From Luteolibacter sp. Y139 (GTDB taxonomy: Bacteria; Verrucomicrobiota; Verrucomicrobiia; Verrucomicrobiales; Akkermansiaceae), in NCBI RefSeq assembly GCF_038066715.1, contig NZ_JBBUKT010000015.1, positions 1 to 64,000 of the forward strand: a DNA stretch of 64,000 bases, given 5' to 3'. The position numbers and the translations under genes were made by a program. The notes below the pieces were generated by a model. That model searched no databases. It was not told where the DNA came from and was given only the letters and a program-made list of their open reading frames with translations. Positions 18,101 to 25,500 of the stretch are shown piece after piece. Numbering within the stretch: position 1 is the stretch's first letter; each line of letters begins with the position of its first letter.

Positions 18101-21100
18101 GGGCCGTTGTCGGTGGCAGTGATGGTTAGAACGCGAGTGCCCGTCGGCAGACGAGAGCCGGTGGCGCGGATGGTGCCGGTGGCGGGATCGATGGTGAAGG
18201 CTCCGTCCGTGTTTCCGCCGGTGATCGAGTAGGTCACCTTGGTGCCTGGATCAGACCAGTCTTTGGCTTCAAGGGTTGTTACCAGGCCATCGCGGTCGAA
18301 GACGGTGACTGTCTTGTCATCGAGCACCGGTGCGGCGTGATTGTAGAACTGCTGCGTCACATGGGGCGCGCCGAGGATGACCTGGCCGAAGTCCGGACCT
18401 TGCCATGACACGGCGAGATTATCCGAGACCGCGCCTTCCTTGTGGAGTGCCTCGATGTAGTAGAACTTGCCGCCTTCCAGCGTGATCGCGGCGGATTTCT
18501 GGGTGGCATACTTGCCCCACTCGCGCGAGCCGGTGGCGCCGGTGTGGTAGGCGATCTTCACCTTGTTCGCGGGATTGCTGTCGGTGGAAAGCCAGAGCTC
18601 ACCGGCATCGTCGGAAGCGATCCAGAAGGTGTAGCTGCCGCTGTCCGGTGCGCGCAGGTAACCGCTGAGGCGCTGGCCGTAGTTTTCGGCGATGTTCTGC
18701 GGCGTCTCGAAGAATGCCTGGTAGGTGACCGAGGTCGGGCTGTTAGGGAAGGCGGCGTTCGAGGTCAGGTTGGTGATCTGGCCGCCGCTGATGCCGGACC
18801 AGTATTCGCGCTTCACGGCGCGCGGTTCGACTTCCACGGCGATCTGCGCGGTGCGCTGCAAGCCGCCGGAATCGGTCACGCGGACATCGAGGTAGTATTT
18901 CGGAAGGGTCGCGAAGGAGAGCGCGCCATTCACGGTCAGCGCGCCGGTGGTGGCATTCAGGGCGAAGGCGGTGCCGGTATTGCCGCCGGTGATGGTGTAA
19001 GCGGAGAGGACGGAGCCCGGCTCGAAATCGCCAGCCGCCAGGGTGCCGACCGCCGTGCCCACGGTGCTGTCTTCACGGACGCGGAAGGTCATATTCGCGA
19101 GCCACGGTGGGCGGTTCGCCATGGTGCCCGGATACTCGAGATACTCCATACCGATGAGACGGCGGGAAAGGGTGGGTGTCTGCCACGCCACCGCGGCGTG
19201 GTCACCGCCGGCATTTTCCCGATGCAGGTATTCGATGTAGTAACGCTGCCCGGCCACGAGCGCGATATTGGCGGACTGCTGGGAAGCCTGGTTGGCCCAA
19301 TTGATGTCCGTGTTCGCGTTGTTGTAGGCGACCTTGACCTTGTTCGCAGGATTGCTGTCGGTGGACAGCCACAGCTCGCTGATGTCGTCGGCTGCGGTCC
19401 AGAAGACGTGATTGCCGGTCTCGGTCGGGACGAGATAGCCGCTGAATTTCTGGCCGTAGTTGTCGGCGGGGTAGCAGCCTTGGAAGGTGCCGGCATGGCG
19501 GGTGACGTTCGGGCTGTTAGGATAGTTTGCATTCGTGGTCAGTCCCGCGAGCGTGTTGCCGCTGAGGCCGGTCCAGATCTCCTGCTTCAGGCCACGCATG
19601 GGCGCGACGCGCACGGTGACGGGCACCGATTGTGCACCGCCGGAGGTGTAGCCCACGGTCAGATTGAAGACTGTGCCGCCTGTGAGAGCGGCGGCATTGG
19701 CCACGCTGAGCACGCCGGTGCCGCTGATCGCGAAGGCGGTGCCGGTATTTCCCGCGGTGATCGAGTAAGCCGAACCGCCCGGAGCGACGGTGCCGATCAC
19801 TGCGGTGTTCAGGGCAATGACCGGAACATTGAAGCGCCAGCCGGGAGTGGGGACGGTGCCGGTGATGGTGTATTCGCCGAGTGAGCCGTAGTCATCGTAG
19901 CCATCGGTGGCCCAAGTGCCATTGCCGACGCCGTCGACCGTCACGGTGTAGGTGCCGGCGACGACGGCAGTGGAAAGCGTGGCGCTCAACTGATTCGCCG
20001 GGCTGGCGGTGGCAACCAGCGTGCCGGCGGAGTTGTAGAGCTTCGCCTCGATATCGAGGTTGGGGCTGTTGACCGCGCCATTGAACTGGAGATTCAAGGT
20101 GCCGCCGCCGGTGGTGAAGGTGAAGCCATCCACGTCATCAGGGCTGGCGATGATCCCTGTGTTAGAAACCGCTCCGCCCGAGCCGATGGTGAGCGGCGTC
20201 GCCTGCACGGCATCCGGCATGTGGTCGTCCACGCGGCGGGCTGCGACCGCCCCGATGATGATCAGGTCATCCTCGTGCTGGTTGGCATTGTTGTAGTCGC
20301 CCTTGCTCCACTGGCAGATGTTCTGATTGTAGGGTGCGCCCATGATCGGGCCCCAGCTCATCGCGCCGCTGCCGTGGCCGCCGTAGTAGCCCTGGGTGGT
20401 GGTGTCGTCGTGGCTGAGGCCGAAGGTGTGGCCGACCTCGTGCGAGATCACTACCGCGCCGGCGTTGCCGCTGTAGAAGTTCCAGCACACCGGATCGCCG
20501 GATTCGCGGAAGGTATTGTTGAACGCGACGCCGCCAGCAGAGGCGAAATTGTTCGTGGTGGTGATGCAGCGAATGCGCAGCCCCTGTGGTGCGCGCAGGT
20601 AAGCTTGCAAGTCGGTGGTCACATTGACCTCGAACGGTGCGAAGTCCTCCGACACCCGTTGCCACATGCCGGTGATCTCGCTGGCCGACAGATTATAAGC
20701 CGGGGCGATGATTCGCCGTCCGCCTTCCCACGATTGGCCTTCGATGATCTCGCCGTCGAAATCGAGGTAGATCGTCGCTTCCGCGCGCGGCAGGCTGCTG
20801 AGGACCGGGATGGCTTCATAGATGGTGCCGACTGAACGGCCGCCGTTATAGATCGCCGCCTTTTCCGGATCCGGGGCATCGGTCTTCGCGAACTGCTTCC
20901 AATTCGGGTCCGGCTCGCAAATCACATCGCCGATGGGCCGCCGGGCGACCTGCAATCCGCCATCCGGCCCGCTGGAATAGACGTAGGCGATGCCGTCTTT
21001 CTTCTGGAGAACGAATCCGCGATAGCCCCATGGCTCGCCGCCGATTTCAAAGGTGCCGCTGCCGTCCTCGACATCGCCGCCAGCCGCGCGGGCGCCATTG

Positions 21101-21396
21101 TCGTAATGATTCACGTAATTCAGGCGGGCGGCGATCTCGCCACCGCCGGGGAGGGGGAGGCGGATCACCGATCCTTTTTCCAAGGCGCCGATGTCGGTGA
21201 AAGGACCTGCATTCCCGGCGGCTACGGGCATTGGCTGGGTGAGCGGCAGCGCGGGAGCTGCCTTTTCCTTCACTTTCACCGCCGCGGGGGCGACGGCCTG
21301 GGCGGCGACCTCCGGCTTTTCCTTCAATAGGCCGAGCGCCAGAATGCCGGCTCCAGAGGTGATGGACGCGAGTAGGACCTTGGTCGAATTCTTCAT
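15169..21396 (-). CDS. Giant secreted metzincin-like metalloprotease with seven PA14 modules
   Basis: A 2075-residue exported protein. A signal sequence (MKNSTKVLLASITSGAGILALGLL) is followed by a zinc protease domain with the motif HEVGHTFGLSHD (about 319-330) and a Met-turn-like SGAMSWGPIMG about 13 residues later. A bacterial pre-peptidase-type beta domain follows (about 400-530). Seven PA14 modules begin near residues 599, 859, 1119, 1279, 1435, 1599 and 1765. Each starts with a version of LKREVWTGI and contains SGYL, FWIASDD and ELWLSTD(S/A)NPANK. Cadherin-like repeats separate the first three. PA14 modules commonly bind glycans. The C-terminus carries a DPDKDGIPN calcium-loop (about 1962) and ends KMFVRLNGNL. 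A TTG codon five residues upstream is an alternative start. Substrate unknown. Confidence 0.9.
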   Translation of the reverse strand: MKNSTKVLLASITSGAGILALGLLKEKPEVAAQAVAPAAVKVKEKAAPALPLTQPMPVAAGNAGPFTDIGALEKGSVIRLPLPGGGEIAARLNYVNHYDNGARAAGGDVEDGSGTFEIGGEPWGYRGFVLQKKDGIAYVYSSGPDGGLQVARRPIGDVICEPDPNWKQFAKTDAPDPEKAAIYNGGRSVGTIYEAIPVLSSLPRAEATIYLDFDGEIIEGQSWEGGRRIIAPAYNLSASEITGMWQRVSEDFAPFEVNVTTDLQAYLRAPQGLRIRCITTTNNFASAGGVAFNNTFRESGDPVCWNFYSGNAGAVVISHEVGHTFGLSHDDTTTQGYYGGHGSGAMSWGPIMGAPYNQNICQWSKGDYNNANQHEDDLIIIGAVAARRVDDHMPDAVQATPLTIGSGGAVSNTGIIASPDDVDGFTFTTGGGTLNLQFNGAVNSPNLDIEAKLYNSAGTLVATASPANQLSATLSTAVVAGTYTVTVDGVGNGTWATDGYDDYGSLGEYTITGTVPTPGWRFNVPVIALNTAVIGTVAPGGSAYSITAGNTGTAFAISGTGVLSVANAAALTGGTVFNLTVGYTSGGAQSVPVTVRVAPMRGLKQEIWTGLSGNTLAGLTTNANYPNSPNVTRHAGTFQGCYPADNYGQKFSGYLVPTETGNHVFWTAADDISELWLSTDSNPANKVKVAYNNANTDINWANQASQQSANIALVAGQRYYIEYLHRENAGGDHAAVAWQTPTLSRRLIGMEYLEYPGTMANRPPWLANMTFRVREDSTVGTAVGTLAAGDFEPGSVLSAYTITGGNTGTAFALNATTGALTVNGALSFATLPKYYLDVRVTDSGGLQRTAQIAVEVEPRAVKREYWSGISGGQITNLTSNAAFPNSPTSVTYQAFFETPQNIAENYGQRLSGYLRAPDSGSYTFWIASDDAGELWLSTDSNPANKVKIAYHTGATGSREWGKYATQKSAAITLEGGKFYYIEALHKEGAVSDNLAVSWQGPDFGQVILGAPHVTQQFYNHAAPVLDDKTVTVFDRDGLVTTLEAKDWSDPGTKVTYSITGGNTDGAFTIDPATGTIRATGSRLPTGTRVLTITATDNGPTPLSDTASVTVNVVKAGLKREVWTGLTGGQGLNELTDSLYFPQSPDQSGYTQHFEAPSGWGDNYGQRLSGYLIPPATGSYTFWIASDDGGELRLSTDANPSNKKTIASVVGATGNQAWTDQASQQSVAISLVAGQRYYVEALQKEGGGGDHLAVAWQGPGIARTRISGDNLEYPDSYRPSLKREVWLGNTTTTPPATAPSSEGALFTFKSWADTADNYSDRISGYLVPQVTGSYTFWLACDDDGLLRLSTDENPANAAQIASVTGFVAPEAWDINASQKSTARTLIAGKRYYIEVRHRDGIGGDHVAVAWQGPGITRQVIGNDYLEHPTAPADRSLLKREVWNGIAGDNVTDLTGNAAFPATPSTVTTLAANVGLVTGSNVADTFGERLSGYLIAPDHGRYTFWIASDNSSELWLSTDGNPANRIKLASVSGSVAAQGWDVQATQKSVPVALEAGRRYFLEVLHKEGTTTDHLAVAWQGPGFARRVIPNQFLEHPSVIPGKPSIRREVWSGIAGEQVSNLTSNAAFIAGTPTARGQLTTFETPTDHGDNYGQRLTAKLVAPESGNFKFWISSDDASELWLSTDANPANKVRIAYTTAFTDFRQWTKYATQESGSLPLIAGTTYYIEAYQKEGAGGDHVSVAWQGPSFPRQVLDGRFLQYPGTPPANVALKREIWTGIGGNNVSDLTGNANYPNTPNQTLTLDSFDAPVNWGDNYGQKISGYLIAPRTGSYTFWIASDDGGDLNLATDGNPANKTRVAYTTGATGYQNWTNNTNQTSATIALVAGQRCYIEALQKEGGGDDYVSVAWQVPGFSRQIIRKEFLEYPGLMPGETQPGNAIAPPPGDPSYTFWLDYMGLQGTNRLATADPDKDGIPNSLEFVLGGNPTGTGTPPVAVLPQLTMDPTWATFVFRRADVASAAAPFAEYGGTLTGTWTPATNGVNGVQITETDDGFGPGVDRVTVKIPRTGAKMFVRLNGNL

Positions 21397-21640
21397 TGGG
21401 TTTGGGGACAAGGAATCCCGACGGGCGGCGGGATTCGGGCGTAGGCGTAACGTCGTTTGTCCGCCTGCGGCTTAGTCGCTTTTTCTAACCGGCTTCTAAC
21501 TTCCGCAGCTGCCTCCGGTGGCATCAAAGCTCATTTCCAGCGGTGGCTTAAGTTCGCGCCGTTCTGTCCGACAGCAACGGGAATCGCTTCCCGGGAAAAC
21601 GCCCTGTGAAAGTGGACTCCCAGCCTTCACGCTCCAGCCC
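21397..21640. other. Intergenic region between divergent genes
   Basis: This 244-bp spacer separates the start of the minus-strand metalloprotease from the plus-strand HAD hydrolase, so it must hold both promoters. I see no clear -35/-10 pair or hairpin. Two TTCTAAC words occur near 21483-21500. The frame of the hydrolase is open into this region (from 21518), which leaves its start uncertain. Confidence 0.3.
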
Positions 21641-22315
21641 GTGCTCCAAGCTCTCTTCCTCGATGCCGCCGGGACCTTGATCGAACCGGCCGAACCAGTC
21701 GCCGTCGTTTACGCGCGCACTGCGGCAGCATACGGGCAGACGGTGGATCCAGCGGAGGTGAAAAAGTGGTTTGGCTTGGCTTTCGACGGAATCAGCGGTC
21801 CCGAGTATGAAGCCCATCCCGACGGCGACGCTGCGGAACGCGAGTGGTGGTCTTGGATCGTTCTCCTCGTCTTTAACAAGAGCTTGGGCACGCCATTGCC
21901 GGAGGGTTTTTTCCGGCCCTGTTTCGAAGCTTTGTTCGCGCACTACGCTCGCCCGGATGCGTGGCGGGTGTTCCCGGAGGTTCCCGATGTCCTTGCCGAG
22001 GCTCGATCTGCCGGGCTGAGGCTGGCCGTGGTGTCGAATTTCGACCTCCGGCTGCATGGCATTCTCGCCGGCCACGGGCTGCATTTCGACGAGGTGATCA
22101 CCTCCGCCGATGTCCGGGCCCGCAAGCCGGATCCCGCGATCTTCCGCGCCGCTCTTGGAAGGCTCCGTCTCCAGCCGCACGAAGTCTTCCATGCCGGAGA
22201 CTCGCCGGTAACGGACATCGACGGTGCCTCCGCCATGGGGATCGATGCCTGTCTCATCTCCCGCCCGGCGATGGACCTGCGCGCTTTCCTCGCCGAGGCC
22301 CTCGCGCGGTGTTGA
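21641..22315 (+). CDS. HAD-superfamily hydrolase, REG-2/HDHD3-like
   Basis: A predicted cytoplasmic phosphatase of 224 residues from GTG 21641. Motif I is LFLDAAGTL, where the usual second aspartate is replaced by Ala-Gly; this occurs in the REG-2-like branch of the family. Motif II is LAVVSNFD, motif III is the lysine in RARKPDP, and motif IV is HAGDSPVTDIDGA. A helical cap lies between motifs I and II, giving the IA-type topology. The frame extends 41 codons further upstream to ATG 21518, but those residues are Ser/Arg-rich and unlike the family. The substrate cannot be inferred. tRNA-Lys follows on the same strand after 88 bp. Confidence 0.85.
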   Translation: MLQALFLDAAGTLIEPAEPVAVVYARTAAAYGQTVDPAEVKKWFGLAFDGISGPEYEAHPDGDAAEREWWSWIVLLVFNKSLGTPLPEGFFRPCFEALFAHYARPDAWRVFPEVPDVLAEARSAGLRLAVVSNFDLRLHGILAGHGLHFDEVITSADVRARKPDPAIFRAALGRLRLQPHEVFHAGDSPVTDIDGASAMGIDACLISRPAMDLRAFLAEALARC

Positions 22316-22323
22316 AAATGATC

Positions 22324-22352
22324 TTGCCAAACTCCGACCCCACCTCTACCCA
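22324..22352 (+). promoter_or_regulatory. Possible promoter of tRNA-Lys
   Basis: TTGCCA (22324-22329) is separated by 17 nt from TACCCA (22347-22352), ending 51 nt ahead of the tRNA. The match to the sigma70 consensus is weak. A similar TTGCCA-N17-CATCTT arrangement precedes yebC at 62575-62603. Confidence 0.3.
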
Positions 22353-22403
22353 TCCGCGCCCCGGCGACCGCCACCAGACGGTCACCGGATCCGGAACGGT
22401 AAC

Positions 22404-22476
22404 GCGAGGATAGCTCAGTCGGTAGAGCAGTTGGCTTTTAACCAATTGGTCCTGGGTTCGAGTCCCAGTCCTCGTA
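22404..22476 (+). tRNA. tRNA-Lys(TTT)
   Basis: A complete 73-nt cloverleaf. The acceptor arm GCGAGGA pairs with TCCTCGT (the first pair is a G-T wobble), the D stem is GCTC/GAGC, and the anticodon stem is GTTGG/CCAAT with loop CTTTTAA. The anticodon TTT is at 22437-22439 and the T arm is CTGGG-TTCGAGT-CCCAG. The discriminator base is A at 22476. CCA is not encoded (CTG follows), so the 3' end must be added by tRNA nucleotidyltransferase. Confidence 0.97.
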
Positions 22477-22548
22477 CTGTCCGGTTCATTGGTTTGCGGG
22501 AATTTGATTTCCCCCGTGGGCCCGAATTTGTCGGGTTGCAAGTTCCCC

Positions 22549-25500
22549 TTAGTCTTGGGCCTTGGCGCGCATGAATGCCTTCGTTTGTCCGGTGGGGACG
22601 ATGTAGAAGGTGCGGTTGGTCCAGCCGGCTTCGGGTGCGGGGATGTTTGCCTGCGCGATGGCGGCGTCCGGGCCGGTCAGCTCCGTCACGGGAGCGGACC
22701 AATCGGTTAGATCGAATCCTCCCTGGATGGTGTAGGTGACACCATCGACGGGAGTGGACACTTGTTCACCGGGGCCGCTGAAGGTCGCGCCATTCCGCAC
22801 TGCCAGGGTGAGCGTGAAGAGGCGGACTCCGGAGACCTCAAGGACCTTCGGGGTCATGCGCGGGGTATCCGCTGCGGAAAGGGGGGAGGTATTGAACGCG
22901 AACTCGGCGAGGTTAGTGAGGCCGTCGTTGTCTGGATCGGCGGTGATGATCAGGTTCGTGGTTGTTAAACCCTTCGCGAACGCCCAGGCGGTGTAGGCTG
23001 CGGAGCTGCTGAGGACCGTGAGTTTGCCGGTGCCGGAAAAGTGCGCGTCATCGATGTGGGCGGCTCCGGAGCCGGTGGCGCCGTAGGTGCCGGCGGCCAT
23101 CTGCACGCCATCGAGGAAGAGCTGGGTGACAGTGTCCGAGGCGGTGGTGATCGAGAGCTTCGCGCCGCTGGCGATGCTGACCGTGGAGCTGTCCGCCAAG
23201 GTGGACGCGCCGAGAATCAAGGTGCCGGCATTGACGGTGGTGCTGCCGGTGTAGGTGTTCGCGCCGCCGAGCGTGAGATCGCCCGCGCCGCTCTTCACCA
23301 GCGAAAGGCCGCCGGTGCCATTGGCGATGATGCCCGCATAGGTGCTGGCGGTGGCGTTGTTGATGGTGAGCTCGGACGCGGTGGCGGCGGTGTTGGTGAT
23401 GGTGGCGGCGTTCGTGCCTTTGGTCACGGTGTTCGCGGTCTGATTGAAGCCGTTCAGATCGAGGGTGGTGGCGGCCGAATTCGCGAGCACCACGTCCGCG
23501 GTTTTCACAAGCGCGTCATTGCTGCCGATTTTCAGGGCTCCGGAAATGTAGATCGAGGAATAGCTGCTGGTGGAGGCGGCGGGGATGATGAAATTCCCGG
23601 CGCGGAAGCTGACCGGCACGGTGCTGGTGATCGGTCCGGAAACCGTGAGCGTGGAGGTAGCGTCAGTGTAGAAATGGCCGCCGTTGGTTGGGTTCGCGGT
23701 GATGTTGATGGGGCCGGACCAAGTGGCGGCGGACGAGGTGTTGTTGATTTCCAGATCACCGCGGCCGGAGATGCCTTGATTCACGCCGAGGTTCAGCGTG
23801 TTGGCGACGTTCACGCCGTTGGTGAGTTGGATGCGTGCGGTCGTCGAGCCGCTGGTGTTGAGGGTCACCGCGCCGGCACCGAAGGCGGAGCTGTTAGAGA
23901 TGATGAACAGGCCGTCGGTGATCGAGGTGCCGCCGGTGTAGCTATTGGCACTGGCAAGCGTCACGGTGGTGGTGCCCGACTTGGTGAGCGTGCCGCTGCC
24001 GGTGATGTCCAGGTTGGTGAGGGTGCCGGTATTGAGGGTCAGCTTGCTGACATCGATCTGCGTGCCCCCGCCATTGAAGATGCCGGCATTCGAGGTGAAG
24101 GTGGTGGTGCCGGTGTAGGTCTGCGGCGAGGTGAAGGTGACGTTGCCGTTGATCGAGAGGTTATTGGAGCCGGTGACGATGTTCGATCCACTCAGAGTGA
24201 GCGTGCCGCCGAGTTGATTGCCCAGCCGGACGGTGGTGCCATTCGGGGTGAGAGTTCCGGTGTAGGTGACGTTGTCCTTCGCGCCGAGATAGCCGTTGTA
24301 GCCAGCGGTGCTGAAGTTGAGGTTTTCGGCGAGGTTGTTGTTCGCGGTCAGTGCGAGGCCACCGGTCGATCCTACGGTGATGCGGGTGGTGAGCAGGGTT
24401 TGGAGCGAGGTGTTGTAGTCGAAGGCGATCGCGCCATTGGTGGATGAGCCGATATTCCGGCTGCTGCCGGGAACCGCATTGGCGTTGGCAAACACGAGGG
24501 TGCCTCCGTTGGAATTGGTCGCGCCGGTGTAGCTGTTGATGCCGGAGAGCGTCCAGATGCCGCCGCCGGTTTTGGTCAGGGCGGTGGAGCTGGAGCCGTC
24601 GACGATGGAGCCGGCGAATTCACCGATGCCCGAACCTTGCAAGGTGAGGACCTTGGCACCCGCACCGGTGACGGTAAGATTGCTGGTGAATTTCAGCGTG
24701 CCGGTGCCTCCCTGATCGAGGGTGCCGCCGCCGGTGGTGCCTGCCAGATTGATCACGCGGTCGGTGGTCTCGCCGGTGCCGCCGTAGGCGAGGTTGGCGC
24801 CAGTGGTGGTGTCTCCGAGTGAGATGGTGCCGTCGGCCACGGTAACGGGAGCGCCGAGTCCGCTGCTGGCAGTGCCACCGACCACGCTGTTGAAGGAATT
24901 AGCCTTCAATACGCCGCCCGCGACGCTGGTCGGACCCTTGTAGGTGTTAGATCCGGTGAGCGTCAGAGTGGAGGTTCCGAGTTTGGTGAAGCCGAAGCCA
25001 TTGCCTTCGTCGCCGATCGCGCCGCTGATGGTGCCATTGAAGCCGTTGCTCGCTCCGAGCGAGGTGTTCGCCTTGAAGGTCACCGGGCCGGACCAAGTGC
25101 CGTTTTCAACCCGGAGTTGGCCGAGCGCCTCACCGGTCGTGCCACCGTAGAGCTGAACTGCCGCGCTATAGGATAAGGCGGAAGACGTGTAGAGCGTGCC
25201 GCCGTTGAGCACCTTGATGGTGGCGGCGGATGAGATGATCGTATTCTGTGAGCCATTTGCGACCGATAGTTTGCCGCCGGTGGTGGCGGGGGAAACCTCG
25301 ATGATGCCGGTGAAATTATTCAGCGGGCCAGAGAGGGCGGTGGTGTTAGATCCGGTGGAGGTAGCCACGGTGATCTTGCCGGAGCCGGAGATCGTCTGGC
25401 CATAGTTTGAGGCACCGGCGATGGCCAGGGTGCCCGCTGCATTCACGGTGACGCTGCCGCCAGTGGGAAACGACGCGAGTGCAGGAAAGGACAGCGTGCC

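Noticed and set aside
15532-18129. 865-codon plus-strand frame within the metalloprotease region
   Set aside because: Its periodic GxRGDExAA pattern mirrors the PA14 repeats on the other strand; no independent gene features.
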